Shown here: positions 1 through 9,105 of the stretch, one piece after another
Position numbering within the stretch: the first letter of the stretch is position 1
How the letters are laid out: each line of letters begins with the position of its first letter
Assembly (NCBI RefSeq): GCF_002270415.1
Contig: NZ_NNRI01000007.1
Span: 1,488,001-1,552,000, forward strand
DNA length: 64,000 nucleotides
Direction: 5' to 3'
DNA from: Mesorhizobium sophorae
GTDB lineage: Bacteria > Pseudomonadota > Alphaproteobacteria > Rhizobiales > Rhizobiaceae
The notes under the pieces: model-generated
Seen by the model: only the letters and a program-made list of their open reading frames with translations
Databases searched by the model: none
Told to the model about the DNA's origin: nothing
Translations under genes and position numbers: made by a program

Positions 1-394
1 ATGAGTGGTCGAGGTGCAGTCTTGGGCGCGATCGCCCAGCGGATACGCAGGAGTGCAGACATGCCGATAAGCTCTTCCCGTCGGGAAGTTCATCAGGTCG
101 GCAATGTCGAGATGCCCATGCGGGCGCGGCGTGGCGGCAGGCTGTGGCGATCGGAAATCAGGTGTCACGGGCGGAAAGCGCGCGACAGCGGTTCAGCAGT
201 GCCAAACCGGTCTCGAACCGCCGCCCAGAGGAACACATGAATTGAAAACAGGCACCGCGAATGCGGCGCCATGCAGTGTGTCGGGGGAGTTGACGAGACC
301 GGCGGTTACTGAGGCAAAGTGAGGCTCGAAATTGTTTCGCGGCGGCCCTTCTAGCTGCGAGATGCCAGAGGTGCAAGGCACCTGATTATCTCAC
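1..394. other. No supportable gene at the left edge
   Basis: Open frames of 60 to 80 codons occur on both strands, but they overlap one another, show no recognisable motif and have no convincing ribosome-binding site. The stretch may hold the remains of a decayed gene or the flank of one outside the window. I see nothing here that I can name. Confidence 0.5.
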
Positions 395-460
395 GTTGGT
401 GCTACCGTTCATCCGCCTGCCGGCACCTTCTCCCCGTAAGGGATGGAGGAGAAGGGAGAA
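395..460. repeat. RIME-like palindromic intergenic repeat
   Basis: The stretch reads as a 'tggtgct...catccg..ctgccg..accttctccccgta' unit followed by a reverse 'ggagaaggg'. It closely matches the left copy at 7219-7282, including the short hairpin between CTTCTCCCC and GGAGAAGGG. Two matching copies in one window, both outside genes, indicate a dispersed element of the type described in rhizobia as intergenic mosaic elements. The family name is from memory and was not searched. Confidence 0.7.
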
Positions 461-543
461 GCTCCAGCGATTATCTTGCCTTTGCCAGCGTTACAGCTGT
501 CGGGTTAGTGTGGCGGATCGAACCTCAAGCAGAGATCCTGACC

Positions 544-1158
544 ATGCACCTCACTTCGCTGCTGATCTTCGCCGCCGCCTTGTTCGTTGCCGCCGGTTCG
601 CCGGGCCCGTCGATCGCGGCGCTCGTCGCGCGGGTCATCTCGAAAGGGTATCGTGACGTGTTCCCGTTCCTGCTCGCCATGTGGATTGGCGAGGGCATCT
701 GGCTGTCGTTGGCGGTGTTCGGGCTGGCTGTCGTGGCGCAGAGTTTTCACTTCGCCTTCGTCGTCGTGAAATGGATCGGCGTCGCCTATCTCGCCTATCT
801 CGCCTTCAAGATGTGGACCGCGCCGGTCGACGCCAAAGAGGGCGAGATGCCGCGCGAGGATTCGCCCGCAAAACTGTTCTTCGCCGGCATGGCGGTGACG
901 CTCGGCAATCCCAAGATCATGATGTTCTACCTGGCGCTGCTGCCGACCATCATCGACCTCGCGTCGGTGAGCATCCTCGGCTGGGTCGAATTGACGGCGA
1001 CCATGGCGGTGGTCCTCATCGTCATCAATCTCGCCTGGGTGCTCGCCGCCTCGCAGGCGCGCAAGCTGTTGAAAAGCAAGCGCGCCATGAAGATCGCCAA
1101 CCGCGTCAGCGCCACCACGATGGCCGGCGCTGCCGCGGCGATCGCGGCGCGGCGATAG
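544..1158 (+). CDS. LysE/RhtB family amino-acid exporter
   Basis: This is a 204-residue inner-membrane protein of the LysE/RhtB translocator family, which exports amino acids or related metabolites. The N-terminal helix is followed by the family signature SPGP at about residues 19-22. Further hydrophobic segments lie at about 38-60, 65-85, 112-135 and 145-165, and a KIMMFYLALLP segment is typical of the family. I chose the ATG at 544 because the protein then begins directly with the first helix; 12 further codons upstream are open but look non-coding. The substrate cannot be told. It converges on the YCII-like gene, with a short gap that holds no clear terminator. Confidence 0.85.
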   Translation: MHLTSLLIFAAALFVAAGSPGPSIAALVARVISKGYRDVFPFLLAMWIGEGIWLSLAVFGLAVVAQSFHFAFVVVKWIGVAYLAYLAFKMWTAPVDAKEGEMPREDSPAKLFFAGMAVTLGNPKIMMFYLALLPTIIDLASVSILGWVELTATMAVVLIVINLAWVLAASQARKLLKSKRAMKIANRVSATTMAGAAAAIAARR

Positions 1159-1255
1159 GGCATGAATCCGAACCGAAGGACTGCGTCAGCGAAAAGCGGG
1201 AACGTTTTCTGCTTCGCAGACCCTCGGTTAGGAGGATCACGCTTAAAACGCCGCG

Positions 1256-1579
1256 TCACATCACTTCAATGATCGGCGCGATCTCGACGCTGAAAGCCGG
1301 GTCCATCAGGATAGGACAATCCTTGGCCTTGCCGACGGCATCGTCGATGTCTTTTGCTTCAACGATCGTATAGCCGGCGGTTGGATTGCTGCCGCCATTG
1401 TTCTCGACCTTGCCGCCGGGCAGCACCATCTTCGACATGCCGACCGGATTGCCGCCGTCGACCACGGCCGAGCCGAGCTTGCCGTACCAGTGCGTCCAGG
1501 CGTCCATTGCCGCCTGCCGTTCGGCCTCCTCGGTCGGCATCTTGCCCGAGCCGTGATAGACGTAGAGAAACTTCGCCAT
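1256..1579 (-). CDS. YCII-related (DGPF) domain protein
   Basis: This is a 107-residue cytosolic protein with the ferredoxin-like fold of the YCII/DGPF family. Evidence is the N-terminal FLYVYHGSG strand, the central MDAWTHWYGKLG helix with 'VVDGGNP', and the C-terminal 'VEIAPIIEVM' strand. Family members are small putative enzymes, some found beside ECF sigma factors; no reaction is established for this type. A strong Shine-Dalgarno sequence (GGGAGGAGAAC) precedes the ATG. No sigma-factor partner is present nearby, so no role is assigned. Confidence 0.85.
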   Translation of the reverse strand: MAKFLYVYHGSGKMPTEEAERQAAMDAWTHWYGKLGSAVVDGGNPVGMSKMVLPGGKVENNGGSNPTAGYTIVEAKDIDDAVGKAKDCPILMDPAFSVEIAPIIEVM

Positions 1580-1709
1580 GTTCTCCTCCCTTGATCAGCG
1601 GCATCGAACCGGCATGCGGTCACGCCGCCTGGCGATCATCGGACCAAAGCGGCGAACATGCAACGAGAATGCGAAAGGGCTAATGTAGGGCGCGGCTGGC
1701 TCCAGCAGC

Positions 1710-2273
1710 TTACCTCGCCATGGCGTGGTATTCGTCGTTCGGCCGCATGTCGATTGCCGCCGCCACGCGGTTCGACATGTTGAAGAACGAAGCGGTCGAG
1801 GCGATGTCCCAGATGTCGCGATCGGTGAAGCCGGCCTTGCGCAGTGCGGCTCGATCAGCCTCGACGATCTTAGCCGGCTCTTCCGTCAGCTTGACGGCGA
1901 ATTCGAGCATTGCGGTCTGCCTCGGCGAAAGCTCGGCGGCGCGGAAGTTCATCACCATCATCTCGCCGAGCGTCGGGTCGCCGGACAACTGTCGCACCGC
2001 CGCGCCATGCGCGGTCAGGCAATAATAGCAATGGTTGATCGAGGAGACGGCAACCGCGATCATCTCACGTTCCAGTTTCGACAGGCCGGACTCGCCCAGC
2101 ATCAGGTCGTTGTACATGTCGGTGAAGGCGCGCAGCTTCTTGTCGTCGAAGGCGTAGGCGCGCAGCACGTTGGGAACGAGGCCGAGCTTCTCCTCGCATT
2201 TGGCGAAATAGGTTTTTGTCGCCTCGCTCAACTCTCCCGAAGCAAGGTCAAGCGCGGTGATTTTGTCGGTCAT
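1710..2273 (-). CDS. Carboxymuconolactone decarboxylase/AhpD-like, peroxidase-related protein
   Basis: This is a 187-residue protein of the AhpD-like CMD superfamily, 'uncharacterised peroxidase-related enzyme' type. The core helix carries NHCYYCLTAHG at about residues 80-90, that is, the CxxC plus downstream His that forms the redox centre in AhpD. A preceding helix (LSKLEREMIAVAVSS) and a C-terminal 'DRDIWDIAS...FFNMSNRVA' segment are typical. AhpD-like proteins are thiol reductases acting against peroxides, but the substrate of this subgroup is not established. AGGAGAAGCC precedes the ATG. The protein is divergent from the NAD-glutamate dehydrogenase gene, with about 135 bases between the two starts. 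Confidence 0.87.
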   Translation of the reverse strand: MTDKITALDLASGELSEATKTYFAKCEEKLGLVPNVLRAYAFDDKKLRAFTDMYNDLMLGESGLSKLEREMIAVAVSSINHCYYCLTAHGAAVRQLSGDPTLGEMMVMNFRAAELSPRQTAMLEFAVKLTEEPAKIVEADRAALRKAGFTDRDIWDIASTASFFNMSNRVAAAIDMRPNDEYHAMAR

Positions 2274-2409
2274 GGGGTGGCTTCTCCTCGTTGGGCGATG
2301 TCCTGTCGCCGAATTCCGATAAATCTTGGCAAGCCGTCAAACCTTTGTCGCCAAACAGCGCTCATCTGCTACCATAGTCACAAAAGCATGCGACGGGAGG
2401 AGTGGCATC

Positions 2410-5400
2410 ATGGCCAGCGTGAAATCCGCAGCGAAGTCGAAGAAAAAGGCCACCGCAGCAGCAAGGACGGAGGAAAGACCAGCCAGGCTTGCCGACTACC
2501 TGCTCGCCCGCGCGCCGGCCGAAGACATCGCCGCCTATGAGGTGGCCGACCTCGAACGCGCCGCCGATCTTGCCGGCCAGGCGGTCGCCGGCCACAAGAA
2601 GAGTGAGTGCGTCGTCGCCGTCGATGCCGATTCAGGCGTCGTCCGCGAGGGCCGCCCGGTGACGGTGATCACGGTCGTCAACGACAACATGCCGTTCCTG
2701 TTCGATTCCATCCTTGGCGAGATCACCGAAAGCGCCGGCGAACCGACGCTGGTCACCCACCCGGTCATCACCGTTCGCCACGGCAAAGGCGGTGTGGAAG
2801 AAATCCTCGGCGACGGCAATTTCGCCAAGGACGACGGCAGCCACGACCGGCTGAGCGTCATCCATGTTCATATCCCGCGGCTGACCGCCGAGCAGGCGGC
2901 GGGATTGACCGAGCGGCTGCGCAAGATGCTCGGTCAGGTGCACGCTGCTGTCCACGACTGGCGGCCGATGCTGGCCCGCCTCGACCAGGCGATCTCGGAG
3001 TTCCGCTATTCGGCGGTGCCGCTCGACAAGAAGAGCGTTGCCGAGGCGATCGCCTTCCTGGAGTGGCTGCGCGACGACAATTTCACCTTCCTCGGCATGC
3101 GCGAGTTCAAATACACCGGCGGCGAGGAAAGCGGCACGCTGGAGCGCGCCGACAAGCCCGGTCTCGGTATCCTGTCCGATCCGGATGTGCTGGTGCTGAG
3201 GCGCGGCACGGAAGCTGTGACGACAACGCCGGAAATCCGCGCCTTCCTGCATGGGCCGGAGCCGCTGATCGTCACCAAGGCCAATGCCAAGTCTTCGGTG
3301 CACCGCCGCATCTATCTCGATTACATCGGCGTCAAGACCTACACGTCCAAGGGCACGCTGGCGGGCGAATTGCGCATCGTCGGCCTGTTCACCTCGACCG
3401 CCTACACGCGCTCCGTGATGAAGATCCCGTATCTGCGGTCGAAGGCCGAAACGATCATCGCCAAGTCCGGTTTCGATCGGCACGATCACTCCGGCAAGGC
3501 GCTGATCAATGTGCTGGAGAGCTATCCGCGCGACGAGTTGTTCCAGGTGCCGGTGCCGATCCTGAGGAAGCACGCCGCAGCCATTCTCGGCTTGGTCGAG
3601 CGGCCGCGGGTCCGGGCGCTGGTGCGTGTCGACCAGTTCGATCGCTTCGTCTCGATCCTCGTCTTCGTGCCGCGCGACCGCTACGACAGCGTCGTGCGCG
3701 AGAAGATCGGCAGCTATCTCAAGACCGTCTTCGAAGGCCGGCTGTCGGCCCATTACCCGGCCTTCCCCGAAGGCGGGCTGGCGCGCGTCCATTTCATCAT
3801 CGGCCGCTCAGGCGGCAAGACGCCGAAGGTCGAGCAAGCGGCGATCGAGGCGGCGATCCGTGACATCGTGCGCACCTGGGAGGATGCCCTTTCCGATGCG
3901 GCGGACGCCAATGGTGGCGACCAGGCTTTGAAGAGCATCGCCGCACGGCTGCCGGAAAGCTACCGCGATACGTTCAGCGCGGCGGTGGCGCTGGCCGATG
4001 CGGGGCGCATCGCCAAGATCAGCGCCAGCAATCCGATCGCCATCGACTATTATCGTCACGCCGAGCAGAAGCCGCATCAGGCGTCGCTGAAAATCTATCA
4101 CCACGGCAGCCCGGTGGCGCTGTCACGGCGCGTGCCGGTGCTGGAAAACATCGGCTTCCGGGTCATCAGCGAGCGCACCTTCGAGGTCGGCGACGACCAG
4201 TCCGGTATGGTCTTCATCCACGACATGGAGCTCGAGAACAGCTACGGCAAGCCGATCGACCTTACCGATGGCGGCGCGCTGTTCGAGGACGCATTCCTGT
4301 CCGCCTGGCGGGGCGACGTCGACAATGACGGCTATAACGGCCTTGCCCAGACCGCGGGCCTGTGGTCGGGCGAGATCACCATCCTGCGCGCCTATGGCCG
4401 CTATCTGCAGCAGGTCGGCATTCCGCAAAGCCAGGACTTCATCGCCGCCGCGCTCAACCGCTATCCCGATATCGCGCGCGGCCTGCATGCGCTGTTCATC
4501 GCCCGGCTTGGCCCGACGGCCGAGGCCGAGGGCGTGGTGGCGGCAAAGCACCTCAAGGCCAAGATCAAGGATGCGCTGGAAGATGTGCCGAACATCGACG
4601 ACGACACCATCATCCGCCGCTATCTCAACCTGATCGAAGCCTCGCTGCGCACCAATCATTTCGTTGCCGATACGAAAGAGAAAGGCCAGTCGCTGGCGAT
4701 CAAACTCGATTCGCATGCGGTCGACGGCTTGCCGGCGCCGCGGCCGTGGCGGGAGATCTTCGTCTACGGTTCCGAGGTCGAGGGGCTGCATCTGCGCTTC
4801 GGCCCGGTGGCGCGTGGCGGTCTGCGCTGGTCGGACCGAGCCCAGGACTACCGCACCGAGGTGCTCGGCCTGGTCAAGGCGCAGCAGGTCAAGAACGCCG
4901 TCATCGTGCCGGTTGGCGCCAAGGGCGGCTTTTTCCCCAAGCGCCTGCCGGCGGGCGGCAGCCGCGATGCGATCTTCGAGGCCGGCACCTCGGCCTACAA
5001 GAACTTTGTCTCCAGCCTGCTGTCGATCACCGACAATATCGGCCTCGACGGCGTCATCCCGCCGGCCGGCGTCGTGCGCCGCGACCCGGACGATCCATAT
5101 TTCGTCGTTGCCGCCGACAAGGGCACCGCGACCTTCTCCGACACCGCCAACGCCATCAGCGAGAAGCACGGCTTCTGGCTCGACGACGCGTTCGCCAGCG
5201 GCGGATCGGCCGGTTACGACCACAAGAAGATGGGCATCACCGCCAAGGGCGCCTGGGAAGCGGTCAAGCGGCATTTCCGCGAGATGAACCGCGACATCCA
5301 GACCTCGCCCTTCACCGTCGTCGGTGTCGGCGACATGTCGGGTGACGTGTTCGGCAACGGCATGCTTTTGTCGCCGAAGACCAGGCTGATCGCCGCCTTC

Positions 5401-7200
5401 GACCATCGCGACATCTTCATCGATCCCGATCCCGACATGGCGGCTTCGATGGCCGAGCGCGAGCGCATGTTCGCCCTGCCGCGTTCGAGCTGGCAGGACT
5501 ACGACAAGACCAAACTGTCGGAAGGCGGCATCATCGTGTCGCGCAACCAGAAGTCGATCACCTTGCCGGCGGCGGCGGCGGCGGCGATCGGTCTGGCCAA
5601 GACGACCGCCACGCCGGTCGAGATCATGGGCGCCATCCTCAAGGCGCCGGTCGATCTGCTCTGGTTCGGCGGCATCGGCACGTATTTGAGGGCATCCGGC
5701 GAAACCAACGCCGAGGTCGGCGACCGCGCCAATGATGCCGTCCGCATCACCGCGCTCGACGTGCGCGCCAAGGTGATCGGCGAGGGCGCCAATCTCGGCG
5801 TGACGCAGCGGGCCCGCATCGAGTTCGGCATGAATGGCGGCCGCTGCAACTCGGACGCCATCGACAATTCGGGCGGCGTCAACTGCTCCGACGTCGAGGT
5901 CAACATCAAGATTGCGCTGGCTTCGGCCATGCGCAAGGGATCGTTGACGCGCCCTGCGCGCAACAAGCTGCTGGCCGAAATGACCGGGGAGGTTAGCGGA
6001 CTGGTACTGTCCAACAATTACGAGCAGACACTGGCGCTTTCGATCGCCCGCAAGCGCGGCCTCGCCGACATCGCGCACCAAAGCCGCTTCATGACTGCGC
6101 TGGAGGGACGCGGCCTGCTCGACCGCGCCGTCGAGACGCTGCCGTCGCCGGCAGCCCTTGCCGAGCGCGAAGCACGGGGCGAGCCGCTGACCAGGGCCGA
6201 GCTCGGCGTGTTGCTGGCCTATGCCAAGATCGTGCTGTTTTCCGATATCGTCGCCAGCGACGTGCCGGACGACGTGCATTTCGATCGCGACCTGATGGGC
6301 TATTTCCCGGACCGGATGGCGAAGAAATACGCAGCCGAGATCAACGACCACAGGTTGCGCCGCGAGATCATCGCCCGCGTCGTCGCCAACGACCTGGTCA
6401 ATCGCGGCGGCCCGTCCTTCGTCAACCGGTTGCAGGAAGCGACCGGACGTACCGCGGCCGACGTGGTGCGCACTTTTGCTGTGGTGCGCGACGGTTTTGC
6501 CTTGCCGGCGCTCTATCGCGAGATCGACGCGCTCGACAATCTCATCGACGGCCAGGTGCAGCTTGATCTCTACCAGGCGGTCAGCCGGCTGATCTACGTG
6601 ACCAGCGGCTGGTATCTCAAGAACGATGCCGGCACCGCACCACTTGGTCAGCGCATCGGCGAACTCATGGAAGCGCGCAAGGCACTGGAACCCAAGCTCG
6701 TTTCGCTGCTGCCGGCCTTCTCGCGCGAGCGTATCGAGGAGAAGCGGCACGGGCTGTTCAAGAGTGGCGCGCCGGAAAAGCTGGCCGGGCAATTGGCGCT
6801 GAACGAGGTGGCGGAGCTCATCCCCGACATCGCGCTGACAGCGCGCACGGCCGGCGCCGACATCGTTGCCGCGGCCAAGGCGTTCTTCGCGGTCAGCGAT
6901 GCCTTCCGTATCCCGCGTGTCGAGGACGCGGCGCGTTCGATCACGCCCTCCGACTACTACGATCAACTGGCGCTGTCGCGCGCCACCGACACGATCGGGG
7001 CAGCGCGGCGCGGCATTGCGGTGGCAGCACTCACCGGTCATGCCAAGGCCGCGGATCCGGTGGTGGCCTGGCTGGAAGCCGGCGGCGAGCGGGTGGCGCG
7101 CATCCGCGAGCGGCTTCAGGCGCTCACCGAAGGCGGCGACATCACCGTGTCGCGGCTGTCGGTCGCGTCGGGGCTGATGAGCGATCTGACGGGGATGTGA
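2410..7200 (+). CDS. gdhB: NAD-specific glutamate dehydrogenase, large (L1500/L180-type)
   Basis: This 1596-residue cytosolic enzyme oxidatively deaminates glutamate to 2-oxoglutarate with NAD+, linking amino-acid catabolism to the TCA cycle. Length fits the roughly 180-kDa class. The N-terminal ~700 residues are the regulatory, ACT-like part. The catalytic core shows GPVARGGLRWSDR at about 798-810, VGAKGGFF at about 834-841, and KVIGEGANLGVTQ at about 1120-1132, which is the dinucleotide-binding half. A long helical C-terminal region follows. I start at ATG 2410 because GGGAGGAG lies 8 bases upstream; an in-frame TTG at 2326 lacks such a site. The gene stands alone and ends just before an inverted pair of RIME-like repeats. 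Confidence 0.96.
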   Translation: MASVKSAAKSKKKATAAARTEERPARLADYLLARAPAEDIAAYEVADLERAADLAGQAVAGHKKSECVVAVDADSGVVREGRPVTVITVVNDNMPFLFDSILGEITESAGEPTLVTHPVITVRHGKGGVEEILGDGNFAKDDGSHDRLSVIHVHIPRLTAEQAAGLTERLRKMLGQVHAAVHDWRPMLARLDQAISEFRYSAVPLDKKSVAEAIAFLEWLRDDNFTFLGMREFKYTGGEESGTLERADKPGLGILSDPDVLVLRRGTEAVTTTPEIRAFLHGPEPLIVTKANAKSSVHRRIYLDYIGVKTYTSKGTLAGELRIVGLFTSTAYTRSVMKIPYLRSKAETIIAKSGFDRHDHSGKALINVLESYPRDELFQVPVPILRKHAAAILGLVERPRVRALVRVDQFDRFVSILVFVPRDRYDSVVREKIGSYLKTVFEGRLSAHYPAFPEGGLARVHFIIGRSGGKTPKVEQAAIEAAIRDIVRTWEDALSDAADANGGDQALKSIAARLPESYRDTFSAAVALADAGRIAKISASNPIAIDYYRHAEQKPHQASLKIYHHGSPVALSRRVPVLENIGFRVISERTFEVGDDQSGMVFIHDMELENSYGKPIDLTDGGALFEDAFLSAWRGDVDNDGYNGLAQTAGLWSGEITILRAYGRYLQQVGIPQSQDFIAAALNRYPDIARGLHALFIARLGPTAEAEGVVAAKHLKAKIKDALEDVPNIDDDTIIRRYLNLIEASLRTNHFVADTKEKGQSLAIKLDSHAVDGLPAPRPWREIFVYGSEVEGLHLRFGPVARGGLRWSDRAQDYRTEVLGLVKAQQVKNAVIVPVGAKGGFFPKRLPAGGSRDAIFEAGTSAYKNFVSSLLSITDNIGLDGVIPPAGVVRRDPDDPYFVVAADKGTATFSDTANAISEKHGFWLDDAFASGGSAGYDHKKMGITAKGAWEAVKRHFREMNRDIQTSPFTVVGVGDMSGDVFGNGMLLSPKTRLIAAFDHRDIFIDPDPDMAASMAERERMFALPRSSWQDYDKTKLSEGGIIVSRNQKSITLPAAAAAAIGLAKTTATPVEIMGAILKAPVDLLWFGGIGTYLRASGETNAEVGDRANDAVRITALDVRAKVIGEGANLGVTQRARIEFGMNGGRCNSDAIDNSGGVNCSDVEVNIKIALASAMRKGSLTRPARNKLLAEMTGEVSGLVLSNNYEQTLALSIARKRGLADIAHQSRFMTALEGRGLLDRAVETLPSPAALAEREARGEPLTRAELGVLLAYAKIVLFSDIVASDVPDDVHFDRDLMGYFPDRMAKKYAAEINDHRLRREIIARVVANDLVNRGGPSFVNRLQEATGRTAADVVRTFAVVRDGFALPALYREIDALDNLIDGQVQLDLYQAVSRLIYVTSGWYLKNDAGTAPLGQRIGELMEARKALEPKLVSLLPAFSRERIEEKRHGLFKSGAPEKLAGQLALNEVAELIPDIALTARTAGADIVAAAKAFFAVSDAFRIPRVEDAARSITPSDYYDQLALSRATDTIGAARRGIAVAALTGHAKAADPVVAWLEAGGERVARIRERLQALTEGGDITVSRLSVASGLMSDLTGM

Positions 7201-7218
7201 CCCCATTCGCTTCACAAG

Positions 7219-7402
7219 GCTGGTGCTGCCCCTCATCCGGCTGCCGCCACCTTCTCCCCGTATTGTGACGGGGAGAAGGGAGCCTGTCGCGATCGTCGGC
7301 GCCTTACTACAACGCTGACCGTTGGCGAAACGTCGATGACCGCGTCTTTCTCCCGTCACTATACGGGGAGAAATGCCCGGCAGGGCAATGAGGGGCGGCG
7401 CC
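7219..7402. repeat. Head-to-head pair of RIME-like repeats
   Basis: The left unit (7219-7282) and the right unit (7346-7402) are inverted copies of one another. Each has a GCCCCTCAT box near its outer end and a TTCTCCCCGTA...GTGACGGGAGAA hairpin towards the middle. The pair fills most of the gap between the glutamate dehydrogenase and the MFS gene, and can fold into one large cruciform or two hairpins. The left copy matches the element at 395-460. Confidence 0.78.
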
Positions 7403-7481
7403 ATGCTTGTTCGTTTGCACCATCACGAAAAAACATGCAGACATGGCGCGCGACGCGTGGAGCAGACGCTGAGGAGGGGAC

Positions 7482-8858
7482 ATGACCGAGGTAACCGTGC
7501 AGCGTGCGTCCGGGCGCGGCATCTGGGGATGGATGTTCTTCGACTGGGCGGCGCAGCCGTTCTTCACTGTCGTCACCACCTTCATCTTCGGCCCCTATTT
7601 CGTTTCGCGCATGGCGAGCGATCCCAATACCGGCCAGGCGGTCTGGGGCTATGGCATTGCCGCGGCCGGGCTGGTCATCGCCGTGCTGTCGCCAATCCTC
7701 GGCTCGATCGCCGACCAGACCGGACCGCGCAAGCCCTGGATCGCGTTCTTCGCCGCGATCAAGATCACCAGCCTTTGCCTATTGTGGTTCGCGGCTCCTG
7801 GCTCCAACCTGTTCCTCATCGTGGGGCTGTTCTCGTTGGCCTCGGTGGCGGCGGAATTCTCGACCGTGTTCAACGATTCGATGATGCCGCGCCTGGTGCC
7901 GAAAAGCGAAATCGGCCGCATCTCCAACATCGCCTGGGGCCTCGGCTATCTCGGCGGCATGATCGCGCTGATCTTCGTCGTCACCTGCATGGCCGGCTCG
8001 CCCGAGACCGGCAAGACAATCATCGGCCTCGACCCGCTGTTCGGCCTCGACCCGAAACTCGGCGAGGACGCGCGCGCCACCGGGCCGCTGTCGGCCGGCT
8101 GGTACTTCCTGTTCATCCTGCCGATGTTCTTCTTCACGCCGGATGCCATCAAGGGCATCCCGATCGGGCCGGCGGTGCGCGAAGGCCTTTCAGAGCTGAA
8201 ATCGACGCTGGCCGAGGTGCGCCAGCGTGGCGGTATCTTCCGCTTCCTCGTCGCCCGCATGATCTACCAGGACGGCGTCAACGCGCTGCTGGCGCTGGGC
8301 GGCACCTTCGCGGCGGCGATGTTCCACTGGTCGATCACCGAGATCGGCATGTTCGGCATCATCCTCAATGTCGTCGCCATCCTGGGCTGCTGGGTTGCGG
8401 CGCGCCTCGACACCGCGCTCGGCTCCAAGGTGGTCGTGATGATTGCGCTGGTCATGCTGTCCATCGCCACCGTCGGCGTCGTCTCGACCGGTCCGGGCTT
8501 CACGCTGCTCGGCCTGATACAGCTGTCGACGGCCGATTCGGGCGGCCTGTTCGGCACCGCGGCCGAAAAGGCCTACATCCTGTACGGCCTGTTGATCGGC
8601 CTGGCCTTCGGGCCGGTGCAGGCATCGTCGCGCTCCTACATGGCGCGCAGCGTCACGGCGGCGGAATCCGGCCGCTATTTCGGCATCTATGCGCTGGCCG
8701 GGCGGGCGACCAGCTTCCTGGCGCCGTTCCTGGTGGCAACCATCACCGCCGTCAGCGGCTCGGCGCGGCTCGGCATGGCGGTGATCATCCTGTTCCTGGG
8801 CATCGGCATGGCGATCCTGATCAGGACGCCGTATCCGGCGGACCAGCCGGTAGAATGA
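7482..8858 (+). CDS. MFS transporter, UMF1/Atg22-like family
   Basis: This 458-residue integral membrane protein has about 12 hydrophobic segments. The N-terminus (GWMFFDWAAQPFFTVVTTF) is the hallmark of the UMF1 family related to the yeast vacuolar effluxer Atg22. A 'DQTGPRKPW' loop between helices 2 and 3 is the MFS motif A equivalent. A longer polar loop near residues 170-200 lies in the first half. In fungi Atg22 exports amino acids from vacuoles; bacterial substrates are unknown. GAGGAGGGG lies five bases before the ATG. The gene is monocistronic and converges on purH across a repeat-like element. Confidence 0.9.
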   Translation: MTEVTVQRASGRGIWGWMFFDWAAQPFFTVVTTFIFGPYFVSRMASDPNTGQAVWGYGIAAAGLVIAVLSPILGSIADQTGPRKPWIAFFAAIKITSLCLLWFAAPGSNLFLIVGLFSLASVAAEFSTVFNDSMMPRLVPKSEIGRISNIAWGLGYLGGMIALIFVVTCMAGSPETGKTIIGLDPLFGLDPKLGEDARATGPLSAGWYFLFILPMFFFTPDAIKGIPIGPAVREGLSELKSTLAEVRQRGGIFRFLVARMIYQDGVNALLALGGTFAAAMFHWSITEIGMFGIILNVVAILGCWVAARLDTALGSKVVVMIALVMLSIATVGVVSTGPGFTLLGLIQLSTADSGGLFGTAAEKAYILYGLLIGLAFGPVQASSRSYMARSVTAAESGRYFGIYALAGRATSFLAPFLVATITAVSGSARLGMAVIILFLGIGMAILIRTPYPADQPVE

Positions 8859-9099
8859 TTTACCCTCCCCCTTGTGGGGGTGAGCAGCCCGGTTCGCGCA
8901 GCGAATTCAGCGTGCCGGTGGCACGATGAAAGGCCGGCGAACGCCGGGACGCTGCGCAGCAGCGGGGACCCGGCCGGGCTGTTGATCATTCATTCCCAGC
9001 CCTTCGCAGGCTCAGGGCGTTCGAAGCTCGAAAAGCCAAGCAATTGGCTTTTCGTTCGCTGCGCGAACCGCTTCTTACCCCCACAAGGGGGAGGGTAAA
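8859..9099. mobile_element. MITE-like element with 23-bp terminal inverted repeats
   Basis: The 241-bp gap between the MFS stop codon and the purH stop codon begins with TTTACCCTCCCCCTTGTGGG and ends with its reverse complement; the arms match over 23 bp. Inside are further palindromes: CAGCCCGG at 8884 against CCGGGCTG near 8980, and GAAAAGCCAAG with its complement near 9030. No coding frame of note is present. It has the form of a non-autonomous transposable element, and would also act as a two-way terminator. No target-site duplication is evident because the arms abut the flanking genes. Confidence 0.65.
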
Positions 9100-9105
9100 G
9101 GCCCC

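Noticed and set aside
1..240. A plus-strand frame of 79 codons open at the left edge
   Set aside because: No motif, no recognisable homology, and competing frames on both strands.
4123..7404. A 1093-codon open frame on the minus strand opposite the glutamate dehydrogenase gene
   Set aside because: It is antisense to a well-recognised enzyme, has low-complexity His/Arg/Gly/Asp composition, and shows no domain. Such frames arise in GC-rich DNA.
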